The translations under genes and the position numbers were made by a program. The notes under the pieces are model-generated. The model did no database searches. It was not told where the DNA came from and was given only the letters and a program-made list of their open reading frames with translations. From Ganoderma boninense (taxonomy: Eukaryota; Basidiomycota; Agaricomycetes; Polyporales; Polyporaceae), in assembly GCA_002900995.3 (NCBI GenBank), contig CM035312.1:2033275-2097274 (forward strand): 64,000 nucleotides of DNA, in the 5' to 3' direction. Every line of letters starts with the position of its first letter. The stretch's first letter is position 1. Positions 1 through 10,237 of the stretch are shown here, in pieces.

Positions 1-155
1 GGTCTGCTGACTGTCTGCTAGTCTATGTATGCGTTTAAATGTGTCGCGAATATATACTGCTGTGGGTGCGAACATGGACATCAATGGAAGAAGGATGACC
101 CTATACACACTTGCGCAAACGCTGTGTATCGGTCGATCGAATCGCAGTCGACCGT

Positions 156-2499
156 CTAGTCATCCATCTCCTCGGCGAGCGTCAGTCGCTCTCGGACGAG
201 TCGTGCGACGGCCGCGCCGTCGATCGGGATTTCGTTGCCCTGGAAGCCCTCTGGGTAAGCCACCTGCGGGACGTCCGGGCGGGTAAAGTGCCTAGGCAGG
301 GAAGTGTGTAAGTGAAGGCGTCCGTGTGTAAGCACCAAGCGCAAGCTGAGTCAACCCCCAAGTCAAGCGGCCACGTACCTGTCGTTCCAGAAGCCGTAGT
401 GCATCATCCCGAGCGCGCGGGTCGTGTACTCGTAGTCGTGTGCGAAGCCGCCGGGGTAGAAGAACTCCATCACCGTCGAGCGGGGCGTGGGCCGCATCCA
501 CAACAGCGCGGTCAGGCCGTTCCCGTGCACACCCATCATGATCTGTGGGTGTGGGCCAATATGAATGAGCAGTCCATTGTGCGCGATGGCGGTGCCCTGA
601 ACCACACTCACTGTTGTGCGCCCCGCAAGCTGGAACTGCTCCATGCGCGTGAGCTTGTCCATCTCGACGACGTTCACCTCGTACCCGTACTCGTCCCTGA
701 GCTTGTACAGCTCCTCCACGAGGCGCTCGTGGTCCGCCTGGATCAGCATGCGGCGGTTCCAGCCCTGGCGCGAGATGTACGTGATGACGGGCTTGGTCTC
801 GATGCCCTGCACGGCGGCGGCGTCGGACGCGTCGCCCTGCAGCGAGAAGCCGACGACGTTGTTGCGGATCGTCGTCCACCAGTTGACGGAGCCGGGCAGC
901 GCGAACGCGTTCGCGGCCGTGCGCTGCGTGCGGAGGTACATCTCGCCGTGCATCGCGGCCGAGCGGTCCGCGAGCACGACGCGGTCGAGCACGAGCGTGC
1001 GGTTGAGCGCGGCGCGCTCCTTCCAGTCGTTCATGAACTCCATCGAGAGCGAGGGGAACGCGGCGCGCACGACCCACTGGTTCATCTTCGCGTAGTCGCG
1101 CCAGTTGTTCGAGTCGAGGTGCGGGAAGATCATCCGGCGCGGCGCGGGGAGTGACGTCTCCCCTGAGGGTGGGATGGTCGGGTCGAGGGAGGAGTAGGTG
1201 CGCCAGAAGCCGAAGAAGAGCTCGGCGGACCAATGGAGTAGTGGGTGATGCTGATGATCGACGTCAGTTTCTATGATCTAGACCAACGCGAGCAGTACTT
1301 ACAATTGTTTAGGATCATAGCAAGCCACTGAAGAGCAGGACGCGAGTCGTTGAGCAACGCAGTAGAGATCCGGAATACGAACCTCCAGCTCACTGATACG
1401 CCGTCCAGCTATCCGCTTCTGAACCAAAGAGTTGGCGGGCTTCCACAGTACTGATAACGCGCATATTCTGATCTGTGGGTGCCCGAGCAGGGATATCCTT
1501 GGGGTCGGAGGTAATGAAGGGCACCACTGGGAAAGGATGTATAGTCGGTCAGGGATTGCTCTCAGGTTCATCGGTTACGACATAGAGTGTGCCATTGAGG
1601 AGATAGAGACGGTCGAATATTGTCCACCCTGGTATGAAACTGTGTTAGCTCGCGTGATCATGCCTGAACGCAGAAGTACAACATGACGTGCGCCGCGAGG
1701 TGCCCACTTCAATATTTGGGTTGTCAGGAAGCAACATTGTCTTACTGTGTGACTCATGGTCGAAGATGGGTGGGATGCAAGCGAACAAAACAGCCGGCCC
1801 TTGCTACCCGAAAGCCACTGTATAGGACGCATCACGAACATGGCACCCAAGGGGCAGCAGTAGCCTGGGCTGTGCGATCCGTCCGTCCGTGCAGCTGCAC
1901 AACGCCTTTGGCATAGCAGTAATATATGGCTGCAATGCATGGTGCTCATCCAAACCACAGAGGACAGACCACTATCCCCGGTCACAGCACACCAGTACTT
2001 GACAGGGCGTGGCTATCGTCATGATAGGAGGTGCCGTGAACATATTGATTCATCGTCCTTGGAAGACGTTGTCAAGCACATTGAGCAGCGGGAAAAGGGA
2101 GTAGGGAAGGGGCAAAAGTAACAAGTGGTAACACGGCGTACGAGGAGGATTCCCCGGAGGTTATGGTGTGAATGTGGACTCCGGATGCCTGGCGAGAACT
2201 ACGCACGCTCGTGCACTCGGACCGAACGGAAATAAAACTCACCTGGTACATGAGCAATGATCTTCGTCTCCGGGACTGACCCTATTCCCCAGCTCAGAGG
2301 CACATTCAACGCTTGGAGTGTGTATTGTGTCTCGAGCGTCAACGGTTTGGTAGGGACCTCATCTTGAACAACGTATGGTGAGCTCATGAGGTCGGAGACA
2401 TGTCCACTGTGTTTTGGAGGCTCGCAGTAAAGAAGAGTAGGCATCCGAAGAGCAAGGTGAGGAGAAAGATTTCTCGGGGTGTTGGGTGAAAGGGGGCAT
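156..2499 (-). CDS. GT61-family glycosyltransferase (EOGT-like), frame-disrupted
   Basis: Family 61 glycosyltransferases are membrane-anchored secretory-pathway enzymes that add pentose or GlcNAc units to glycans or proteins; the donor cannot be told here. Going upstream to downstream, the sequence shows a hydrophobic anchor (FLLTLLFGCLLFFTASLQ), then ETKIIAHVPGW, TIFDRLYLLNGTLYVVTDEP, PTDQNMRVISTVEARQLFG, DPKQFITHY, HWSAELFFGFWRTYSSLD, VMEFFYPGGFAHDYEY and YPEGFQGNEIPIDG, all typical of the fungal family. Clear splices are exon 156-291, intron 292-378, exon 379-1250, intron 1251-1302, and a 614-nt intron 1629-2242. No single frame links the conserved blocks: one- or two-base corrections are needed near 2484, 2390, 1550, 1525, 1405, 1315 and 1240. 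No in-frame substitution stop was found. The start at 2499 (MPPFT) is chosen because it precedes the anchor. It is either a young pseudogene or a gene with consensus errors. Confidence 0.8.
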
Positions 2500-3331
2500 G
2501 CTGGCGGTGAGATGGGACCGTCCAACAGTCAGTTTCGACACAGAGGCCCGCTCAGATAGATAGACAGAGCAGGTAGTGGTGAAGTCAGAACATCAAGAAG
2601 GCAAGGATGCCAGAGCGAGCAGGGAGATGCGAATGCCAACGAGTGGCCAGTCCAGTCCACGCCCAGTCCGAGTCCAGTCCCGCTTGCTCAGGCTGGAAGG
2701 AGCCGCAAGCGCCCATCATCCAATCCGGCGCTTGTAGTACCCAGACCTCCGACACCGGAGCCGGGTGTTCGTCCTCATCGTCCGCACGCGAACCCTGCGC
2801 AAACGTATTTCCTCACTGTCATCAGGCCACATTATAGTCCATTTTCTCCCATTATGTGTCGAGTGCTCGCCCCCTTTTTCGCCCTTGCAGCGGGGTTATT
2901 GCGCCCTATTGCACCCTCACATCACCTCTCTGAGTCAGCCCTGCACACCGAACGCGCTCTCCCTCAGCTGGGCAGTCATTTATAGCCATGCGAAGATGAA
3001 GTCCATTTCAAGTGCCACGGCCAGCCGCCCGATGGCTGCTGGTGCAGTGTCATGGACAATTGTCGCAATGAGGTGGGCAAATGCTTTCTCTTTCTGCGCA
3101 AAGAACTTTCTCTCTCTGATTTAATCGCAAGTTTACAACCCTCAGTCTTCCTCATGCACACGTTCGCGAAGTTGACGTGGGCACCGGCACGGGTCAGAGA
3201 TCCGTGGCTTATAGCTTCGTGGGAGGGAAACCGTTGGGTGCAGCCATTCTCAACAGCATAAATTCGGGGTGGGGCTGTGACTCGGATGGTCCCCAATCCC
3301 CACGGAAGACCTACTGGCTGATACTCTACCT
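2500..3331. other. Spacer between divergent GT61 and MFS genes
   Basis: No coding exon is convincing here. This is the only shared upstream region of the two divergent disrupted genes and must hold both promoters. I see no canonical TATA box that fixes a start site. Confidence 0.4.
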
Positions 3332-6082
3332 ATGGGCCGACGACGACTACCCTCAGGTTGCTGAAGAGGTCCACATCTGCGGAGAAAACGGAGCGTGATG
3401 CATTTGACATTGCCGAAGTTCGCCGGAACAACGTGTCCTCTACCTATTGACGACGAGGAGATCTACCAGTTCCTAGTCGCTTATCAGGAAGGAAACGCGG
3501 AGGCTTGTACTCGACCCAAAGGTGGGCAAAGTGACCCATATTCCTTGACCTTCCGACTGACATGCACTTTAGGGCTGCTCCAGGGGAGTTCGGGGAGCGC
3601 ATTAGCCAACGACTCAAGCTCTCGAAGGACGGCTTCAAGATCCTCTGGCCACAGCCGACAGATGATCCTAACGATCCTCAGAACGTGAGTCTGCGGGCAT
3701 GGGCGGATGCGTTCTTGAAGATTCATCTTGGTATAACCAGTGGAGTGCGGGTCGAAAGACACTGCAACTAACCATTGCAACCCTTGCGGCAATCGTTCCC
3801 GACTTTGACGCATCAATAGGTGGGTAACCTCGTCTTCTCGCGAATGCATATGCCTACTGTATGCGCATCTTCAGGGATTACGTCGGTGTTTGCTCTGGCC
3901 CAACAATTCGGTACTACACCCGATCGTGTCAACCAACTCGGTCAGAGGTATGTAATATGCTTGGCCAGCATGTTATAGATGCCACATGAAATCGTTGGCA
4001 GTTGGGCAATTTTCCTCATAGGTGAGCTGCTAACGTCTTGCACCGATATCACGCTCACGCGGCATTTAGGATGGGGTGGGATATTTGCGGTGATGCTAAT
4101 ACGGCGCTACGGTCGGCTCCCGATCATGTTCTGGTCGCAGGTGGATACCAGAACCTCTTTTTCCTCCCCAAACATTTATCTCGCATGTTTGCCTTGCAGG
4201 TTCTCTCATTGGGTTGTATGATCGGTGTCACTTTCGCGCCCAACCTCAATACATCATCTGGCAAGTACGCCAGAATATCCCCGTGTCGCGTGGAGATAAT
4301 GACAATAGCATAGCGATGCGCGACCTATCTGGGTTTTTCGGGTGTGTTTTACCTGGTCAACTACTCCGTGTTAATGCTCATCGCCACCTTCAGGGCGTGT
4401 GCTCAAGTTTCTGTGAGATCCCGCTCTGGAATGATAGTATTCTAGATCGATCCTGATCATAGTTTAGGGTCTATATATCGTGACCGACATGTATCCAGTC
4501 CACCTTCAAGCTCGCAAGGTAGGAAAACACTGCTTGTGGGCAAGTCGTAGCTCACATTGAACCCAGCTCAGCATCTGGACGATGGGATTCGTTCTATCGC
4601 CAGTCTTAGCCCCATTTCTCTTCGGATTCCTAGTGGCGCGTGCCAAGTGCGTTGATTATTCGAACAACAGTCAATGAGATGACATCTGACGGTTATTCAA
4701 TCACGTTAGTTGGAGGTGGTCCTACGGCATCGGGACAATGTACGACGCTATTGTGGTGTTTTTGATCGCATTCTTCCTCGAGGAAACGTATGTGTATCGC
4801 TTCTTCCGAGTTCCCTCAAGTTCTGAACTTCTGCATAATGCTTAGCATGTACGATCGTCACCTTGCCAATCCGCACCCGTTGGGTCGACCTGGCACTATG
4901 CGCTACCGCATCGAGACCTCGTCGGCACCACGGGTTTCGGATGGCACAGCTCCGGCCGTCGTGGAAGACAGTCGTACTTGCGCCGCTGAAAGTGGTCTGG
5001 CGTCCACATCTCTTTGCGATCCTCTGGTACGAAGGCGTTCTCTTTGGTCTCCAAATCGGTCTACACGTACGTACGTGTTGCTCTCGCCCGCGGTGGAGAC
5101 CACTTAACACGTCGGGGCCGCCTCTGCTAGGTGACCAACGCCGTCATCCTCGCCAACCCGCCACCCAACGGGTATGGGTATGACCAGATCCAGATCGCGG
5201 CGACGTACGCCAGCTCCCTGGTACGTTTCCTCAGAAGTGTGGTTTGGTCTTCTTGTCGTGTGCTGACAGGAGGTTTATCGTCAGGTTGCGGTCTTGATAG
5301 GAGAGGTGGTCGGGCGTTACCTCATCGACTGGCTGCTCGAGGTCACGGTTCGGCGGAATAAGGGCGTGTTCGAAGCAGAGTGTCGTCTCTGGTGAGTTCT
5401 AATCGATTCATCCTTAAACCCGTCCCCTCCCTCCCTCGGGATCGAACATCTTTTGACCCAATCGGCCGAACGAGTAGGGCGTGCTATCCCTCTGCTGCGC
5501 TCTTCGTCGTCGGCTTCATCCTTGAAGGCGCGGCGTTCCAGTTTCACCTGCACATCGCCGTGCTTGTGGTTGGGTGGCTTTGTGCCCAGATTGCCGTCAT
5601 GATGAATACGTCCGCAGTCTGTGAGTGCTTCGCAGCCCGGTCGCGATCATCAGTCATTAACCATCCACTGTATGCCGCGACGCGAAGACGCGTACTGCAA
5701 TGATTGTTTCCCAAGTACCAGGCAAGCAGTCGTCCATTTCCTATACTAGCCAGGGATGCTGATGTCAGTCAATGTGTTCTAGGGTGAGATCTCAGCGCTG
5801 ATAAATTTCGCGAGGAGCCTGGGCGGCTTCAGCGTCTCGTACTTCCAAGTGGACTGGGTCACACGTAATGGCGCGCTCCAGGCGTTCGGGGCAGAGGCCG
5901 GGATTGTCGCGGGACTCTTCATCTTGGTCGTCCCTATCCTCCAGATCCAAGGCCAATACTTCCGGGTACGTCTCATCTTTGGCTTTCGCATCGTAGCTTG
6001 GCCTCGTTGTTCATGTCCTCATCGATCTCCTGATCAGACTCACTTCGCTGCCACATAGCCGGCATCACTTGCTCCGGGGTAG
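3332..6082 (+). CDS. Major facilitator superfamily (MFS) transporter, frame-disrupted
   Basis: A 12-helix proton-coupled MFS carrier of the drug/polyol efflux type seen in basidiomycetes; the substrate is unknown. Segments read in order: FDIAEVRRNN, ISQRLKLSKDGFKILWPQ, PTDDPNDPQNWS, a first helix TLAAIVPDFDASIG, GWGGIFAVMLIRRYGRLPIM, GLYIVTDMYPVHLQARKLSI, GFVLSPVLAPFLFGF, WSYGIGTMYDAIVVF, VTNAVILANPPPNGYGYDQ, GEISALINFARSLGGFSVSY and LFILVVPILQIQGQYF. About 13 exons with introns near 50 nt are visible, one with a GC-AG donor (about 4261, ending before CGATGCGC). Frame changes without room for an intron occur near 3380, 3502, 4925 and 5717. Each could be repaired by a base or two, mostly in C, G or A runs. 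The start at 3332 is uncertain; TAG at 6080-6082 closes the last exon. It diverges from GT61. Confidence 0.8.
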
Positions 6083-6460
6083 CACATTCGACTCCCGGTC
6101 CTCATGTCTAGAACAGAGATCAACCCGTCGGTCAGGTGTAACGAATAAGTGCTAAGATATATCGGCTGGACGATGGCCTCAAATACCTACTATCCCGGTC
6201 ATCCGATTCTAAAGGTGTAGGAGACCATCCTTGAATATTACCGTCGCCGTCATATGCATGAATATCTCCATGACTCTAGAGGAAAGCATGCTGGGACTAC
6301 AACATCGACTACAGAAATTAACCCAATACGATGAACTACCCCCTCCACCCACACCTTGCCTCGTCCAGCGGACAAGTCCTTGCACGTCGCCTACAAGCCC
6401 GATGCCTAAGTTCTGGAACGAGGTCACCGCACTGCAAGCAAGAACGGACCTAAGCTGTGG
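6083..6460. other. Spacer between convergent MFS and F-box-like genes
   Basis: Holds the 3' ends of two convergent genes. I see no further coding signal. Confidence 0.4.
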
Positions 6461-7718
6461 TCACGAAGAAGATGGCCACACTCGAGACACACCTTGGAGG
6501 AGATTTTTCGACCGCAGCCCCGGGAAAGTCTCGACAAGCGCCCGCTCGTCTGGGTCTTCGTCCGCAGGAAATCGATAGCTCAACTCGAATGCCACTTCCG
6601 TCAAGGTCTCCGCCCAAGGAGCCTCAGAGATGGCTTCGTCCAGTTCCCCTGCAAATGTGTGCAGGGCTGCGAGGGCGTGCGAGCTGTGCTGGAACGCCAG
6701 CACGATGCTCCGTAAGGCGTGACAGGCGGGAGGGAGGTGTTTGAGCAGCCAGACGAGCCACGTCCAGTCGGGCATGGCTTCGCGCGCATTTTGGCAGTCC
6801 AAGCGCAGCACGCGGAGGGCGGTGCAATTTGACATGTCAAGTTGCTTCTCTGCAAGGTTGTGATTATGAGTCATGCTTTGCGAGGGATGAAGCCTGCGAT
6901 GGCGCACCTGTCACTTCGAGTGGGAATCGAGAGCTGGTGAACCGCTTCGAGATGCTGAGCGTGACTTCCTCAAGGGTTGACCCTGTGGAGGCCCATAGCG
7001 CGCCCAGGGCTTGTTGTGGATTGTTGACGGAGAGCTCGTATGAGATGTCGACATCTTGCAGGGAGGGGAATTGGTTGTATGCAAGGAGCCAGTCTATCGA
7101 GGATGTAGGGTGTTCGGCGACAATACGGAGCGTCTTGAGGAACGGCAGCTCGTATCCAACTGCGGCTGAGGTCTCGGGATCTAGTTGTCGCTGGCAATCC
7201 AGGTGGGCTACCTGTAATGATTCTAGGTGGGCGAGGGCACGTAGAACGATGGAAAAGTCAGCGACAGTGGTGAACGAGACGTCGAATAGGTCTAGAAAGG
7301 TGATGGATGTGAACTGTGAGAGCTCTAGGAGGTAATCGGGGCTGTAGCGCGTAGGTAGCCACACTTGCTGATGAATTGTGAGACGGCGGGGTTCTACCAG
7401 GGGGTATGAAGAGAGCGAGAGCGGAAAACGGGCCGCGATGGACATGGCAGGGCGGAAGACGGCGAGAATGGAGTTCTCGGAGATGGAGAGTTCCTGAATG
7501 ATGGGGGCGATTTCCGGGGTGGAAGTGAGCAAATCCATGAGGTTATCCAGATGTCTCGGGAGGTTCAGCTCGATGGTGTGAAAGAGGTTGAACCGGCTAC
7601 GGGGCAACCATGCTTTGCAAACGAGGGATGTGGAGTGGAGTGCGTTCTCGTCATGGAGGCAGTCGATGACTAGCTCGAAAAGTTCTAGGGGAAGCCTCCG
7701 CACCTCCTGAGCCTGCAT
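6461..7718 (-). CDS. F-box-like/LRR domain protein
   Basis: Probably a substrate adaptor of an SCF ubiquitin ligase, a class greatly expanded in mushrooms; the target is unknown. Two exons, 6908-7718 and 6461-6849, join as phase 1 (GAAGTGACAG|GTGCGC ... TTGCAG|AGAAG) to give about 399 residues. The N-terminus has the F-box-like pattern RRLPLELFELVIDCLHDENA followed by SLVCKAWLPRSRFNLFHTIE. The rest consists of leucine-rich stretches such as SITFLDLFDVSF, FLKTLRI and CTALRVLRLDCQ, consistent with degenerate LRRs. The start at 7718 is chosen because it places the F-box at the N-terminus as in relatives. The frame stays open upstream to 7814, so a longer N-terminus is possible. The frame is clean throughout, unlike the two genes to its left. 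Confidence 0.8.
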
Positions 7719-8199
7719 AGGACTCTGAGACGAAGGGGAACGGATAGACGAGATGTGGGGAAACGCAAGTCTTGTGCGCAGGCCATACCCTGGGAATAGG
7801 TAGCAAACCATCAATCACAAGCCGAGTCAGCGACCTTCAACGCCGGAAACGATTACATACATGATGTTTGAACTTGAGGGGGACCAAGATATCGCTGTAA
7901 CAAACTGGAAGTTCCAATATCCCCCCCGTCAATTCAAGGCGACTGCGATGAAAGTCGATCGATGAATGAAGTGAGCAATGGGCATGCACATTGCAGAGGA
8001 TCGTGGAAGGAGCCTGTGCCGCTTGCGCAGCTCCGGATCCGACGTGCGCTTCCGCACCTGGAGACTTAGCGCCTGCACTGCCACATTCACCATGGTGCAT
8101 GGTGCATGCTGGCCAGGCGGCCCAGCCAACAGTGGCAGTCCTCCATCAGCAAACTAGGCAGCGGGCTTACAGGGATCTGCAGGTTCAGTAATTGTCTAC

Positions 8200-8420
8200 A
8201 ATGTCGGTAGAGCATCGTAAGTACCTCGCGGACTCCTGTAGGACGTCGTAAAGCTCTGTAGGAGCCTATAGTATGCCTCAGAAGAGGCTGTATAGCCCTG
8301 TAGTTTGGCCATCAACACATTATAGAGCCATGCAAGACTCTATAGCATATCCTGTGTGCTACGGTAGGGGCCTGCAGTTGGCCCACCGAAGCGCTGTAGG
8401 GACCTACGGAGTCCTATGAA
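8200..8420. repeat. CTGTAG-rich degenerate short-repeat block
   Basis: Short motifs close to CTGTAG or CTATAG recur every 20-40 nt, often inside small imperfect palindromes (for example AGCTCTGTAGGAGCCT and CCTCAGAAGAGG). The block has no coding potential. A similar-looking block lies at about 9590-9850. Its nature is unknown; it could be a worn non-autonomous element. Confidence 0.35.
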
Positions 8421-8750
8421 GAATGATGGAGTACGTTGACGCCGTCCGAGATTCCGACCAAACCCTTCCGGATAATGATGAATGAACAAAGAAATATATT
8501 GTAAAAGGGACCATTGTTCAATACAGCATATATACGCAATGATAAGTATGTGAGTAAGTCGGTACATGTACAGTTACAGTGATAGGAGGGATAGGAAGGC
8601 AAAAAACTTGCAGTGCTAACAGAGAGCAAAAGCGGACGCACCTTGCGAACAAGGCTGCCTGAGTACAGCAAAATGGAAAGTTGGGGAGCGCAGTGGCTCA
8701 GAGTCACAGGTACTCACCTAAATGCATGAACAAGACTGTATAGAACGTAC

Positions 8751-9107
8751 CTGGATGCCCGAGGATGCTTGTGCAAAGCCTGAACGCCTGCAGAACCCGA
8801 CGACGAGGCACCTTTGGACCCTCTGCAAGAATGCAAACATGCCAGCAATCGAGTAGAAGATTGAAGACTCACTGCAAGCTCACTGTTCTCCAGCAGACGT
8901 ACCTAAACCCCGACGGACGACTGCCGACCGCCTACACACCAGCGAAAGGCCCAAAATTACAAGTACGCACCTTTCTATCCCGTGCGACGATCCGAAAATG
9001 CACCGAACTAGAAATATAATTTAAAACTCACCTCGATATTGCCTGACAGAGCTGCTGACGATCAGACGGACGTGTGGCAGGGTGAAGCGAGAAACCGTAG
9101 TTGCCAT
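8751..9107 (-). CDS. Possible very small two- or three-exon gene
   Basis: An ATG at 9107 opens a 25-codon exon (MATTVSRFTLPHVRLIVSSS, then VRQYR) ending exactly at a consensus donor GTGAGT (exon 9032-9107). An acceptor before 8820 continues in frame with GSKGASSSGSAGVQALHKHP to a second donor GTACGT (exon 8751-8820). The next acceptor (TTTAG near 8722) would add a stop at once, giving about 49 residues with an Arg/Ser/hydroxylated N-terminus resembling a mitochondrial presequence. I recognise no family. Consistent splice signals are the main support, so it may be a non-coding transcript. Confidence 0.3.
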
Positions 9108-9589
9108 AGTCGGGAAATGCACCTCTGAGGCCACCAGTACCAGAGCGGATGGACGGAGTTCGCTGAGAGGAGACGGAAAGCAGAAGGAAGATGGTGGACA
9201 GAGGTTAAGTGCAAAGTTGGGGTGAAGTCGCGCGGCCCGCGCCTATAACGAGGACTTGGAGTGACTATGACGTCATACCACCCTGCCGATTCGAGTAGTC
9301 TGGCATGGGATGAAGACTTGTTGGGGTAATGATGGTGGGACGGTTTTGGGTTATAGGCATTTACTGGGGTTGGGGAAGATGGACTCGAGCGCGAGGCAGA
9401 GGATGAGAGGAGAAGGGAGAAGATCGCCTCTTGAGACACGGCTGGCGGTGTGTCCTCCGCCCGCCCGTACAAAGTGTGCGACTGATGGGCCTTGGAGCTT
9501 GACCATGGTTTGTGATGGGAATGGGACAGAACGGGTATCCAATCGCATAGATGAAGAGATTTATGATTGTTAGGACACGGCGGCGGGAA

Positions 9590-9850
9590 TCCTGTGGATG
9601 CTTATGGAGCTATGTAAGTTATGGTCGTATCCGATGGACGCCTTACAGATCCCTGTAACTCTTAGGCGTGTCCGCTGAACGGACTGCATGGCTCTACAGG
9701 AGCGTATCGTCTGCGATAAGATCCTACAGACCACAGTCGTATCCTGCCATTCACTGTAAGGCCCTGCCGGATGGGGCCGGAGCCTGCGAATTCTTTCAGT
9801 CAACTGTACGGTTCCGTAGCGCCCTGCATTGCTTTGCAGTGAAGTTGCGC
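9590..9850. repeat. Second CCTACAG/CTGTAA-rich short-repeat block
   Basis: Resembles the 8200-8420 block when read on the opposite strand and shares the word AGAGCCATGCA with it. It is non-coding. The rest of 9108-10237 shows no gene I can support. Confidence 0.3.
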
Positions 9851-10237
9851 TTTTGCTGATGTCCAGTTCACAGAATTAACTACAAATTCCTTAGGCGATA
9901 GATCATGCACTTTTACAGTCACAAAGACTTTTTCTAAGTTGGAATCACAGTAGACGGTGCGACTACGGACCCGCGCTTGCTGGATCAGTGCGGCGGTAAA
10001 CTGGGCGAAAAACCGCCGTTGATTGCATACCCTGGGAGGCCCTAGTCTAATATTGTCCGGGAGGAGGTCAACTAGATCCCAATAACTAAAAGCAAATCTA
10101 CACTAGATATGTATACAGATCAGAGGAGTGTCTCCTTGTTACGAGCACCGCTAGGCCGTAGATGGGACTGGTATAAATCTAAGTCGAGGGTTTTGACAAT
10201 CCGGTGTGCCATCCCAGTCTCAATGTGAAGCCGACAT

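Noticed and set aside
292..1233. Long Arg/Ala-rich frame on the minus strand overlapping the GT61 exon
   Set aside because: It overlaps exon 379-1250, which encodes clear GT61 motifs in another frame; the residue content is that of a GC-rich shadow.
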